From contig CANJUF010000001.1 in the NCBI GenBank assembly GCA_947477745.1, positions 124,001 through 188,000 on the forward strand: a stretch of 64,000 nucleotides of DNA, in the 5' to 3' direction. Position numbers and translations under genes: made by a program. The notes beneath the pieces were generated by a model, which saw only the letters and a list, made by a program, of their open reading frames with translations, had not been told where the DNA came from and ran no database searches. Of the stretch, positions 53,343 through 62,403 are shown one piece after another. The stretch comes from Sphingomonadaceae bacterium. Its GTDB lineage: Bacteria > Pseudomonadota > Alphaproteobacteria > Sphingomonadales > Sphingomonadaceae. How positions within the stretch are numbered: the first letter of the stretch is position 1; every line of letters begins with the position of its first letter.

Positions 53343-55235
53343 TCAACCTTGCGGCTTGTACCAGATCGGCGAAGTGTAGGCGCGCTCCTGATGGACCTTC
53401 TGGATATCCTTGCCCAGCTTGGCGCCATGCCGCAGCGCATCGTAAAGCACCCAGCGCGGCGTTGGGATTTCGATCACGCGCAAGTAGTAAAATGCACTCT
53501 GCGCCGGGTCGAAAGCCGGATCGCGCCACACGCTTGTCAGTTCGGCAGCCCCGATCGTGTTGGCGTATGTTGCCTTCGCCTCATCCACGGTATTGCCCAC
53601 CGCAGGCACCTTGCCCTGCGCGTTGACCTTGCGCTTGCCCATGTCGCTCCACACGACATCGTAGACCTTCTCGTGGCTGTTGCCGCTGGCATCGATCCAG
53701 CCCTTGATGACCTGCACCCGGTCGAGATTGGCGCCGATCGGATCCTTGAGCGCCGAAACGATGAATGTCGGCGCGCGTCCCGGCCGCTTGTGCAGTTCGC
53801 CGCCCATTGGCACCCCGCGGCCATAGCCTTGCCTGACCCAGTCGCCCTTGAGGTCGCGCCGCGTGAAGTCCCAGCCGCCGAACAGGCGCACGCGCATGCG
53901 CGGCCCGGTGGTTGCATAGACCTCGCGGCGCATCATCGCGTCGAACAGGGCCTCGCGCGTGTTGGACGTGGCCCAGACGGCGGCGTAACCGCTCGCCAGG
54001 AAATTCCAGCCGATCCGTCCTTCGCCGCCCCCAAGGTTCATCGGCTCCATCGCGCGGATGGAATTCGGCTCGTTGCCGGTGTGCTTGCCGAGAAAATTAT
54101 CGTCGTCGGCCGTCGCGAGCGAAGTATGGCTGTCAGTCGATCCGATCATGCCCAGCCGGTAAGGATTGACGCCGGTCCGCGCCTCGATCTCCAGCCCGCG
54201 CTTGAGCGCCTCGCGCACATATTCCCCGGCGAACATCGCATTGCTCTTGGGCAAGGTGAAAGGCAGGTTGCCAAGCTCCCAGCCGGCAACGCCATAACCG
54301 GCAAATTCGTCATTGGGCGACAGGAATGGATGCGCCTCGCTGTCGCCCTTGATCTGCGTCGCCTCGACCAGCGGCTCGCGCGAGATGCGGCGGCGCGCGT
54401 AAGCGGCAGTCATCGGCCCGCCATCCGGGCCGACCAGTTCGAACATGAGGCCATTGGACACGTTGCTGTTGTGCGGAATGGCAAGCGCGCGGCCGCCAGT
54501 CGTGCGTTCGTAGCGGTCCATGTAATCCCACAGCTTGTCGACGCTGGCGCCGCCGAACTGCGAACCGAAGGGCAGCACCTGGTCGGCCTTGTCCTTGCCG
54601 TCCCGGAAGATGACCACGCGGTGCAAGTTGTTGCCCTTGGGCTGCAGCGAATATTCGAAACCCATGAAAGCGGTGAACTTGCCCGGCTGGTTATACCGCT
54701 CGACGATCGCGGTGTGCTCATGCCAGATGCCGCGCGCAGATTCCTCGTTGCCGAGATCGTAATAGGCTTTGGGGATGGTGCCGTTGGCGCCGTGCACCAT
54801 CAACTCGCCGATGATCTTCTGCGACTCCCGTGGCCCCTGCTTCATCAGGTCCTGCCAGTGCCGCAGGACCGGATCGGTCACCTGCGACGCGGGCATATCA
54901 TAGAGCCGCCTCGTCGAGCCAAGGCTGTCGCTGTGATCGGCGATCACCAGGAAATCGAGCGGCCGGCCGAGCTGCGCCGCAAGGCCGGTGGACGATGTGA
55001 CTTTCTCGCCCCTGGCGAAACGCAGCGCCGCCTCGGGGCCGAGCCGGTTGCCAAACGCGAAGGCGTCAAGCGAATTGGAGGTGTGAAGGTGCGTATCGCC
55101 CCAGAAGACCTGTTCGGGATAGGCCGTCTGCACGGCGGGCTGCTTGCCGGTCACGCTCGCCACAGCCACGCTTTGCTGCGGTGTGGGCGACGCCAGCGCC
55201 GCCATGGCCAGAGCCGCGCCTGCCAGTTTCTTCAT
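53343..55235 (-). CDS. Exported DUF3604 protein, copy 1
   Basis: 630 residues from ATG 55235 (GGAGAGGAGAA upstream). A signal peptide (AGAALAMAALASPTPQQSVA) precedes the DUF3604 core. GDTHLHTSNSLDAFAFG and VIADHSDSLGS hold the first His/Asp ligands; later GSTDSHTSLATADD supplies further ones, a PHP-superfamily-like metal pattern. C-terminal LVRVIEIPTPRWVLYD and AYTSPIWYKPQ are family-specific. No activity is known to me. First gene of the operon with PpiC and HupE, divergent from copy 2. Confidence 0.9.
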   Translation of the reverse strand: MKKLAGAALAMAALASPTPQQSVAVASVTGKQPAVQTAYPEQVFWGDTHLHTSNSLDAFAFGNRLGPEAALRFARGEKVTSSTGLAAQLGRPLDFLVIADHSDSLGSTRRLYDMPASQVTDPVLRHWQDLMKQGPRESQKIIGELMVHGANGTIPKAYYDLGNEESARGIWHEHTAIVERYNQPGKFTAFMGFEYSLQPKGNNLHRVVIFRDGKDKADQVLPFGSQFGGASVDKLWDYMDRYERTTGGRALAIPHNSNVSNGLMFELVGPDGGPMTAAYARRRISREPLVEATQIKGDSEAHPFLSPNDEFAGYGVAGWELGNLPFTLPKSNAMFAGEYVREALKRGLEIEARTGVNPYRLGMIGSTDSHTSLATADDDNFLGKHTGNEPNSIRAMEPMNLGGGEGRIGWNFLASGYAAVWATSNTREALFDAMMRREVYATTGPRMRVRLFGGWDFTRRDLKGDWVRQGYGRGVPMGGELHKRPGRAPTFIVSALKDPIGANLDRVQVIKGWIDASGNSHEKVYDVVWSDMGKRKVNAQGKVPAVGNTVDEAKATYANTIGAAELTSVWRDPAFDPAQSAFYYLRVIEIPTPRWVLYDALRHGAKLGKDIQKVHQERAYTSPIWYKPQG

Positions 55236-55297
55236 CGCCGTTCTCCTCTCCCGTGGACCGACTATCGCCCGAGCTACCGCCGCTGTCCATCCCCGCG

Positions 55298-55315
55298 CCT
55301 TGCGTTGACGCAAGG
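55298..55315. promoter_or_regulatory. Palindrome between the divergent DUF3604 genes
   Basis: CCTTGCG-TTGA-CGCAAGG, a perfect inverted repeat with seven-base arms, roughly 60 bp from each start codon. The loop overlaps a TTGACG -35-like box pointing to copy 2. A shared operator for both genes is plausible. Confidence 0.45.
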
Positions 55316-55371
55316 GCAGGATCGTGCACATTGCCGCAATGCCGGCGGCGAGACCGGCCCGGAGAGAAGAT

Positions 55372-57324
55372 ATGAAGGCATTGCCCTGGATCGCAGGCCT
55401 AGGCGGGGCGGCTTTGCTGGCTGCGGCGGCCCTGATGCAGCTGAATGGCGATCCCGCGAAGGCGGCTGAAGTGGAGCCGCCAGACTGGGCGGCCGCCGAA
55501 GGTGCGGTTCCGGCCAATCCCCTGAAAGACGCCTATTTCGGCGAGCTTCACCTGCACACCAACCATTCGTTCGACAGCTTCATCTTCGGCAACCCTTTGG
55601 GGCCGGACGAGGCCTACCGCTTCGCCCAGGGCGAGCCGGTGAAATTCTATGGCGGGCAGATGCGCAGGCTCGACCGCCCGCTCGATTTCGTGGCAGTCAC
55701 CGACCATGCCGAGTTCCTCGGCGAACTTAGGCTTTGCACCACGCCCGGCTCCGAGGTCTACGAGACCGAGATGTGCGCCTCGATGCGCGCCAACAACATG
55801 GCCGCATTCTCCAAGCTCGCAACCAGCGTTACCGCGCGCAAGCGCATGGCGGATGTCTGTCACGAAGACGGAGAGCTGTGCGTGGCGACAGCAGATACCC
55901 TGTGGACGCAAGTGCGCCTCACCGCCAACCGCTATTACAAGCCCGGCAAATTCACCACGCTGATCGGCTACGAGTTTTCCGCCAACGCGCCGACGGCCAG
56001 GTTCACCAACATGGACAACAAGACCAAGGCCGACGTGCCCGGTATGCTTCACCGAAACGTGATCTTCCGCAGCGACGCGGTGCCCGACAGGGCCTTCAGC
56101 GCCTATGACGGCACCGGCGAAGATATGCACACGTGGATGGAAGCGAACTGCACCGGCGCCTGCCGGGTGCTCGCGATCCCGCACAACATCAACTATTCGT
56201 GGGGCCGGTTCTTTTGGGACGGAAAGAACTCTGACGGCTCACCGTGGACCAGGGAGATACTCGAGCGCCGCGCCCGGATCGAGCCGCTGATCGAGATTTT
56301 CCAGATCAAGGGCTCGTCCGAATGCATGGCCGGGGTCGGCCTCACTGACGAAGAATGCGGCTTCGAGAACGCGGTGGCCGCTTGCCCGGCAGGCGAGGAA
56401 GACGGCTGCGCCAGCGGCAATGCCTTCGTGCGCACCGGCCTCGTCAAGGGGTTGAAGATCGAAGACGAAATGGGGGTCAATCCGTTCAAGTACGGGATCA
56501 TCGCGGCGACCGATTCGCACAACGGCAATCCGGGCGACACGCGCGAGAGCAGCTATGCCGGACACCTCGGCGGACAGGATTCGACCCTTGGCAAGCGGCT
56601 CGGCTATCTCGACGCGCCCGGACCCGATGGCAGGCACGAGAAGGCGCGCAAGTTCGGCTTCACCATGTACAATCCCGGCGGGCTTGCCGGCGTCTGGGCG
56701 CCGAGGAACACGCGCGGCGCGATCTGGGATGCGCTGCACAGCCGCGAAACTTTCGGCACCTCGGGCACGCGCATTCGCGTGCGCTTCTTCGGATCGTTCG
56801 CTTATCCCGCTGATCTTCATCGCAGGCCCGGCATGCTGACGGCCGCCTATGCCAGGGGCGTGCCGATGGGCGGCGACCTGAAACGTGCGGGCAAGGTCAA
56901 GGCCCCGCGTTTTGTCGTCCAGGCCTTGCGCGATCCCGAGAGCGCACCTTTGCAGAAGATCCAGATCATCAAGGGCTGGACCGAAAATGGCGAGCTGAAA
57001 TCGCGCACATTCGATGTCGTCTGTTCCGATGGGATCAGGCCCGACCTCAGGACCGGCATGTGCGCCGACAATCGGGCTTCGGTCGATATGCAGACCTGCG
57101 AGCCCGCCAAGGGCAAGGGCGCGGCGCAGCTTGCCGCGACATGGACCGATCCCGGTTTCGATGCTTCGAAGCGCGCGATCTATTATGTGCGCGTCCTTGA
57201 AAATCCGACCTGCCGGTGGAGCACGCGCGATTCGCTGAGGCTCGGCGTGCCGCACGATCCGAAATGGAGCGCCGCGATCAGGGAACGGGCGTGGACCTCG
57301 CCGATCTGGTATTCCCCTAACTGA
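55372..57324 (+). CDS. Exported DUF3604 protein, copy 2
   Basis: 650 residues from MKALPWIAGLGGAALLAAAAL, a signal peptide. YFGELHLHTNHSFDSFIFG and AVTDHAEFLGE, then AATDSHNGNPG, give the same ligand pattern as copy 1, and it ends RAWTSPIWYSPN. It differs by several extra cysteines (for example CHEDGELC, CMAGVGLTDEECGF, CPAGEEDGC) that could form disulfides in the periplasm. Divergent from the copy 1-PpiC-HupE operon; the paralogues share perhaps 35-40% of visible motifs. Confidence 0.9.
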   Translation: MKALPWIAGLGGAALLAAAALMQLNGDPAKAAEVEPPDWAAAEGAVPANPLKDAYFGELHLHTNHSFDSFIFGNPLGPDEAYRFAQGEPVKFYGGQMRRLDRPLDFVAVTDHAEFLGELRLCTTPGSEVYETEMCASMRANNMAAFSKLATSVTARKRMADVCHEDGELCVATADTLWTQVRLTANRYYKPGKFTTLIGYEFSANAPTARFTNMDNKTKADVPGMLHRNVIFRSDAVPDRAFSAYDGTGEDMHTWMEANCTGACRVLAIPHNINYSWGRFFWDGKNSDGSPWTREILERRARIEPLIEIFQIKGSSECMAGVGLTDEECGFENAVAACPAGEEDGCASGNAFVRTGLVKGLKIEDEMGVNPFKYGIIAATDSHNGNPGDTRESSYAGHLGGQDSTLGKRLGYLDAPGPDGRHEKARKFGFTMYNPGGLAGVWAPRNTRGAIWDALHSRETFGTSGTRIRVRFFGSFAYPADLHRRPGMLTAAYARGVPMGGDLKRAGKVKAPRFVVQALRDPESAPLQKIQIIKGWTENGELKSRTFDVVCSDGIRPDLRTGMCADNRASVDMQTCEPAKGKGAAQLAATWTDPGFDASKRAIYYVRVLENPTCRWSTRDSLRLGVPHDPKWSAAIRERAWTSPIWYSPN

Positions 57325-57447
57325 TCCGATCGACGGTCTCGTAATGGCCCGGTCTTGCCTTTGACAGCGCCTGCGTCCGGGCTTACCCGCGTTCGCAGAG
57401 CAGCGTTCGGCCTGATGGAGACCGGACCGCCGGAGGAGAGAAAATTC

Positions 57448-58308
57448 ATGTCGAGAACCAGGAAGCGCGCTTTCGTAACCGGCGCGAGCCGCGGTGTGGG
57501 CAAGGGCATTGCCGTTACGCTTGCCAAGCACGGTTTTGACGTCGCGATCACCGCGCGCACCGTCAACGAGGGGGAGGAGCGCGAGCACTCCTCGACCGTC
57601 ACCAAGTCCGATACTTCGGCCCTGCCGGGCAGCCTCTCGTCCACTGCAGACCTGATGCGTGCCGAAGGCGCCGAAGTGCTGGTGCTGCCGGCCGATCTGC
57701 TTGACCGCGCCTCGCTGGGCGCTGCGGCGACCACGGTGCTGGAGCGCTGGGGCGGGGTGGACCTGGTGGTGCACAATGCCCGCTTCATCGGCCCGGGGCA
57801 CATGGACATGATGCTCGACACGCCGATCGACATTCTCGAAAAGCACGTCAACGGCAACGCGTTCGCGCCCTTCGTGCTCAACCACTATTTCCTGCCCTCG
57901 ATGATCAAGCAGGGCGGCGGCACGGTGATCTACATCACATCGACCTCGGCCTACGACCTGCCCAGCCGCAAGGCAGGCACCGGTGGCTACGGCCTGTGCT
58001 ACGGCATGTCGAAGGCGGCCGGGCATTCGATCGCCGGCTTCCTCGCGCTCGAATACGGCGACCAGGGCATCCGCTCGTTCAACGTGCAGCCCGGCCCGAT
58101 CAAGACCGAGCGCTTGCTGCAGGACATGAAGGCTTTCGGTTTCAACGCCGAAGACTGGACCCCGCCCGAAGTCATCGGCGAAGTCTGCAACTGGCTTGCG
58201 ACCTCGAAGGACGCCGACAAATATGCCGGTCAGTGCGTGCAGGGCCAGGAACTGTGCGACGAACTCAACCTGCTGCCCGGCTGGTCGCTGAAGCCGATCG
58301 CGGTCTGA
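57448..58308 (+). CDS. Short-chain dehydrogenase/reductase
   Basis: 286 residues from ATG 57448 after GGAGGAGAG. TGASRGVGKG cofactor site, VVHNARF in place of the usual NNAG, ITSTSAY with the catalytic Ser and YGMSKAAG with Tyr/Lys. A segment of about 25 residues after ITARTVNEGEE is an insertion relative to short SDRs. It is oriented like DUF3604 copy 2 after 120 bp and may or may not be in its operon. Not a close paralogue of the other two SDRs. Confidence 0.92.
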   Translation: MSRTRKRAFVTGASRGVGKGIAVTLAKHGFDVAITARTVNEGEEREHSSTVTKSDTSALPGSLSSTADLMRAEGAEVLVLPADLLDRASLGAAATTVLERWGGVDLVVHNARFIGPGHMDMMLDTPIDILEKHVNGNAFAPFVLNHYFLPSMIKQGGGTVIYITSTSAYDLPSRKAGTGGYGLCYGMSKAAGHSIAGFLALEYGDQGIRSFNVQPGPIKTERLLQDMKAFGFNAEDWTPPEVIGEVCNWLATSKDADKYAGQCVQGQELCDELNLLPGWSLKPIAV

Positions 58309-58391
58309 CGGGGCTGCCCCGCGAAGCTGCGGCGCGGCGGGCCTGATGTCATGTCGGGTCCGTCCGTCCCGCTTCGCCGGCGCTCGGCAAT

Positions 58392-58922
58392 TCAATCTGC
58401 CAACGAGACCTGGTAAACCCGCCCTGCGCTGTTGAGCGGATAGAGCGCGGAGGCAAACTCGCCTTCGATATAGGCTGCCTTTCCGCCGCTGCGCGCGATG
58501 TCGTCGCGCACTTCTTCGGGAAGGCAGGCCCAGCGGCCCCGCGCCTTGAGCGTGTCAGCGTCAACAAATTTCGCGGTCAGTTTCCGGCAGGGTTCGCCAT
58601 TCCAGACCGCCGGCTGATCGACCGCGCCCTTGTAGCGAAGCTCGAAGGCGCAGGCCGGCTTTCCCGAAACGACATCGTCCCTCTGACTAACGAAAACCGA
58701 TTCTGCCGTTTCCACCGGCTCTTCGTCGATGGTGAGGGGAAGGGAATCGGCAGCGCCGAACACCGCAGACTCCTCGCTTGCGGCCTGAACCGGCCCAGCC
58801 CGATCGCCAGTCGGTGAGGTAGTAGACGCCGCGTCCGGCTTGCCCGTATCGGCTGGCGCAGGTTCGCTGCGGCGTTGATCACAGGCTCCGGCTAGAACGG
58901 CCAGCAGCAGGCTCGCTGCCAC
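58392..58922 (-). CDS. Predicted lipoprotein
   Basis: About 176 residues. The signal VAASLLLAVLAGAC ends in a lipobox; the mature N-terminal 60 residues are Ala/Thr/Ser/Pro-rich (linker), followed by a domain with two cysteines (ACAFELRY, PCRKL) and RGRWACLPEEVRDDIAR. The start is uncertain: the in-frame GTG at 58922 lacks a ribosome site and the frame is open across the stop of the upstream endolysin-like gene. Function unknown. Confidence 0.6.
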   Translation of the reverse strand: MAASLLLAVLAGACDQRRSEPAPADTGKPDAASTTSPTGDRAGPVQAASEESAVFGAADSLPLTIDEEPVETAESVFVSQRDDVVSGKPACAFELRYKGAVDQPAVWNGEPCRKLTAKFVDADTLKARGRWACLPEEVRDDIARSGGKAAYIEGEFASALYPLNSAGRVYQVSLAD

Positions 58923-58971
58923 AGGCCAGACGCGAATTGCGCATCGGCCTGCATTCGGCCGCGCCTCGCAA

Positions 58972-60174
58972 TCAAGCCGGATCGAATTCGACGTGGAGGT
59001 GATTGTTCGAGGCATTCTCGAAAATCTCGAAGATGACATCGTATCCGCTTCCGATCTCTGCCTGCACCGATTCGGCGAACTTGCGGCCGACTGACACCAG
59101 AACATTGTTGCCCCGGGAATCAAGCGCACGTCCGTCATAATGGAGCGATCCCTTCTTGTGCGTGGAATCGTTACCCGAGGTTATGACCGGCGTGGGCAGG
59201 TCCATGGTCTTCGCCAGCTTGGCGACTGCGGTGATCGCGATCCCCATGGCAGGGTCGAGCTGCGAGATCTTCACAGCCGCGCTCCTTACCAGCACTCCGT
59301 TGGCGGCAGCCACCGCGTTTCCATCGATCGTCGCGGCTGCCGCGCCAGGCTGCACCGACTTGATGATCACGGGGCCAGCAGCATCGAGCATTTTCAGGGC
59401 ATCGGCGAGTTCTGCGGGATACCTGTTCTTGGTAATGCTGATCAGTTGGTTTCTCTGCCCCTTTGGGAGCTTGGTATTGGCGGCGACCCCCAGCACGTAG
59501 TCGGTCCGGCGGGCATAGATAGCCTCGATCAAGCGGCGGTCGTATTTGGCCGAAGTCCTCGCCTCGCCCTTGTCGCAGGCGTTGACTGCATCGATGAGGA
59601 TGACGGCAGCCTTGCTGTGCTGGACCGCCACCGACCAGCACGCATCGCGCACGCCGTCGTGGCGCGCATCGAGGTCGAGGCCCTTCGCGGCAAGCACTGC
59701 GGCGACTGCGGTGCGATAATGCGTGCGTTCGATGAAGGTATGCTGGGCATCGCCGAAGGCCTGCGTCTGCGCCGCCGCAATTTCTTTCCAGATTCGTGAG
59801 AAATCGGCGGAGCCCGGCGTCGACGCACCGAATCTATCTGCCCAGGGCTTGCCCTCGGCCTTGAGGAAAGCGGTCAATGTCCCCGCGGCCGACGACAGCT
59901 GATAGGTGCCGTAGGAAACTCCGCCGGGATCGGAGACGCCGGTCGAGACCGCTCCCGGTCCTTCCTTGGCGCTTTCGTATTTCTGCGAGAGCGCGCCGAG
60001 CCGGTGCGCGCTTGCGGCGGACGGCGCCGACTTGGGCTTGGCCGGTTCGGGAGCTGGCAGCGGCACCGCCGCTTCCGCCAGATCGCAGGCAAGATCCAGC
60101 GCCTGCACATGCTTTTTGGTAAGACGCCCGCCAAGCAGGATCCTGACGGCATCGAAAATCGGCTTCCTGTTCAT
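58972..60174 (-). CDS. Phage-endolysin-like protein with M15-type carboxypeptidase C-terminus
   Basis: 400 residues from ATG 60174. The N-terminal 40 residues (MNRKPIFDAVRILLGGRL) resemble the start of phage lysozymes; a Pro/Ala linker follows; the middle (SDPGGVSYGTYQLSSAAGTL) resembles the VgrG-associated/chitosanase-like muramidase region; the C-terminus has SLHYDGRALD, the SxHxxGxAxD zinc motif, and NNHLHVEF. It would cut peptidoglycan glycan and/or peptide bonds. No signal peptide, so export would need a holin. Precedes the lipoprotein. Confidence 0.75.
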   Translation of the reverse strand: MNRKPIFDAVRILLGGRLTKKHVQALDLACDLAEAAVPLPAPEPAKPKSAPSAASAHRLGALSQKYESAKEGPGAVSTGVSDPGGVSYGTYQLSSAAGTLTAFLKAEGKPWADRFGASTPGSADFSRIWKEIAAAQTQAFGDAQHTFIERTHYRTAVAAVLAAKGLDLDARHDGVRDACWSVAVQHSKAAVILIDAVNACDKGEARTSAKYDRRLIEAIYARRTDYVLGVAANTKLPKGQRNQLISITKNRYPAELADALKMLDAAGPVIIKSVQPGAAAATIDGNAVAAANGVLVRSAAVKISQLDPAMGIAITAVAKLAKTMDLPTPVITSGNDSTHKKGSLHYDGRALDSRGNNVLVSVGRKFAESVQAEIGSGYDVIFEIFENASNNHLHVEFDPA

Positions 60175-60518
60175 CGGCTCCCAGCCCCCTGTTCGTCTGG
60201 CTTCGAGACAGACCCTTTTCGAAGGCCGCTCCGAAGAACAACTGCACTTGCGAATTGGACTGTTCAAATTAATTCTTCTTAACTGGCAATGTAGAGCAAC
60301 AGTTGAAGTTGGAATGGGGAAGCCGTGTTGGTTGCCATTGCGCCGTTATGGACATGCGCCCGGTCCTGCCTGTTCGCTTGGCGATGGCTGGCGGACCTGC
60401 AAACCGGGACGGATTCGTTTTTCCGCATTCCGCTTGATCGCGGCGCGCAGATGAACGAAGCTGTGCGGCACAGTCTTTGGCGATCCGCAAACAGGGTCGC
60501 AGCGCGGGAGGCGCCGAG
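60175..60518. other. Intergenic region between endolysin-like and TauD genes
   Basis: About 340 bases serving two divergent genes. It contains an A/T-rich patch (TTCAAATTAATTCTTCTTAAC) that may hold a promoter for the endolysin-like gene. The TGTAGGAAAGAA / AACC-N5-GGTT motif is not present here. No gene supported. Confidence 0.4.
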
Positions 60519-61433
60519 ATGGCAACCACAGCGGCGGTGCAAGGCCCCGCCATCGAAACCGGGTCCGGCGGCTGCAACGCGGTCCAGCGCGGCCGTCCGG
60601 CCCGCCTGACCTTCGAGCCGCTCGACGCGCCCTTCGGCGTGGTGGTGCGCGGCATCGAATGGAGCGACACCCCGCCAGAACCCGAGGTGGTCGCCGAGCT
60701 CACCCGCGCGATGCGCCGCCATCTGCTGCTGGTGCTGCGCGGACAGAGCTCGCCCAGCCATGAGCAGTCCAACCTGTTCTGGGGCGCGTTCGGGCCGCTT
60801 GTGATGGAAACGCTCGACGGACAGTTTCACTACAACCGTTTCAGCACCGAGAAAGCGGTCAACAACGTGATGCGCAGCAAGGAGGGCGGCAACCTCGTCG
60901 TCGCCGGCGATGACGGCATGATCGAGCTGGGGTGGCATTCAGACCAGTCACACAAGCCCCAGTTCAAGACGATCTCGCTGCTGGAGAACGTGCGCTTCGG
61001 GCCGGGCGCGGTGCCGACCGCGTTCCGCGACATGTACACCGTGTGCGAATTGCTGCCGCGCGAGATCAAGGCTCGGTTGGAGGGCAAGCAGGGCATTTTC
61101 CTCGATCCGCGCCTGCCCGGCCCCGACAAGCTGCCGCGCCTGTGCGACGCCATGCATCCGATCATCGCGTCGCATCCGGTCAGCGGCCGCAAGGCGATAT
61201 TCGGCAGCAACTGGACGATCCACCGGATCGCCGGGATGAACGCCGAAGACAGCGCCGAGACAGTCGCCATGCTGCGCGACTTCGCTTTGGATAACGCGCC
61301 CTACTACGAGCATTTCTGGCAGGAGGGCGACATCTGCGTGTGGGACAATTTCGGCCTTCAGCACCGCCGCGAATTCCAGCCGCCGGGAGTGGAGCGGACC
61401 ATGCGCCTGTTCGAGGGCGTGGCCGAAGGTTGA
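60519..61433 (+). CDS. TauD/TfdA-family Fe(II)/2-oxoglutarate dioxygenase
   Basis: 304 residues from ATG 60519 after GGGAGG. The iron triad is HSD in GWHSDQSHK and the distal His in VWDNFGLQHRREF, with the 2-oxoglutarate Arg in VERTMRLF. It hydroxylates or cleaves an organic acid-like substrate in the cytoplasm. Seven bases separate it from the SDR, so the two form an operon. Substrate unknown. Confidence 0.93.
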   Translation: MATTAAVQGPAIETGSGGCNAVQRGRPARLTFEPLDAPFGVVVRGIEWSDTPPEPEVVAELTRAMRRHLLLVLRGQSSPSHEQSNLFWGAFGPLVMETLDGQFHYNRFSTEKAVNNVMRSKEGGNLVVAGDDGMIELGWHSDQSHKPQFKTISLLENVRFGPGAVPTAFRDMYTVCELLPREIKARLEGKQGIFLDPRLPGPDKLPRLCDAMHPIIASHPVSGRKAIFGSNWTIHRIAGMNAEDSAETVAMLRDFALDNAPYYEHFWQEGDICVWDNFGLQHRREFQPPGVERTMRLFEGVAEG

Positions 61434-61440
61434 TACCCGC

Positions 61441-62403
61441 ATGACCGATGAGCTGCGCTTCGACGAGCGCGTCGCGCTCGTCACCGGCGCGGGCCGGGGC
61501 ATGGGGCGCGAGCATGCACTGCTGCTCGCCCGGCGCGGGGCCAGGGTGGTCGTCGCCGATCGCGGGGTCGGGCTCTATGGCTCGGGGAGCGATTCCGCTC
61601 CGGCCGACGAAACAGTTGCGCTGATTTGTGACGAGGGCGGCGAAGCAGTCGCTTACACCGAGGACCTGAGCGACACGCGAGGCGCCAGCAATGCCGTTGC
61701 AGCTGCCTTGCAAATCTACGGCAGGCTCGATGCACTGGTGCACAACGCCGGGTTCACGCTGGGTTCGATGGATTTCGGCAGCGAGCAGATAGACCGCCTC
61801 GATGCGCTGCTGGCGATCAATGCGCGGGCGGCCTTCACCCTGTGCCGCGAGGCCTGGCCGGCGATGCAGGCGCATGGCTCGGGGCGAGTGGTGCTGGTCG
61901 GCTCGACCGCGATTTACGGCATTGCCGGATCGGTCTCCTATTCCGCCGCCAAGGCCGCCTATATCGGCCTCACGCGCGCCTTGGCTGCAGCGGGAGAATC
62001 GAACAATATCAAGGTCAACATGGTCAGCCCGGCCGGCGCAACGCGCATGGCCGAGAACATGGCGGAGGGCGAGTTTCGCGACTGGTTCCTCAAGACCTGC
62101 CGCGCCGAACTTGTGTCGCCGCTGGTGGGCTTGCTGTGTCACGAGACATGCCCGGTCAGCGGCGAACTGTTCGTCGCGGGCGGCGGGCGCGTCGCGCGCA
62201 CGGTCATCGGCGAAACGGCGGGCTGGACCGATCCCGACATGACCGTGGAGCAACTCGCCCAGGCCATGCCGCAGATCATGGCGCAGGAGCCAGTGGCAAA
62301 TCCGCGCACCACCGGCGAGGCGCTGGCGCTGTTCATGGAAACGATGGGCTTCAGCCCCAGCGAGCCCGCTTCCGGGCTTGGAGCAGTCAAGCCGAAGAAT
62401 TGA
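61441..62403 (+). CDS. Short-chain dehydrogenase/reductase, paralogue of the 50.5-kb SDR
   Basis: 320 residues. TGAGRGMGREHALLLARRG, VVVADRG, VHNAGF, VGSTAIYG and YSAAKAAY are present. Order and C-terminal extension (LGLKP-like end FSPSEPASG) match the SDR in the P450 operon. Co-transcribed with TauD, so it likely oxidises the TauD product. Its 3' end overlaps the convergent CoA-transferase gene by 17 bases. Confidence 0.93.
   Translation: MTDELRFDERVALVTGAGRGMGREHALLLARRGARVVVADRGVGLYGSGSDSAPADETVALICDEGGEAVAYTEDLSDTRGASNAVAAALQIYGRLDALVHNAGFTLGSMDFGSEQIDRLDALLAINARAAFTLCREAWPAMQAHGSGRVVLVGSTAIYGIAGSVSYSAAKAAYIGLTRALAAAGESNNIKVNMVSPAGATRMAENMAEGEFRDWFLKTCRAELVSPLVGLLCHETCPVSGELFVAGGGRVARTVIGETAGWTDPDMTVEQLAQAMPQIMAQEPVANPRTTGEALALFMETMGFSPSEPASGLGAVKPKN

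Noticed and set aside
56239-58395. 718-codon minus-strand ORF across DUF3604 copy 2 and the SDR
   Set aside because: Antisense of two well supported genes, with biased Arg/Ala/Asp composition and no recognisable domain.
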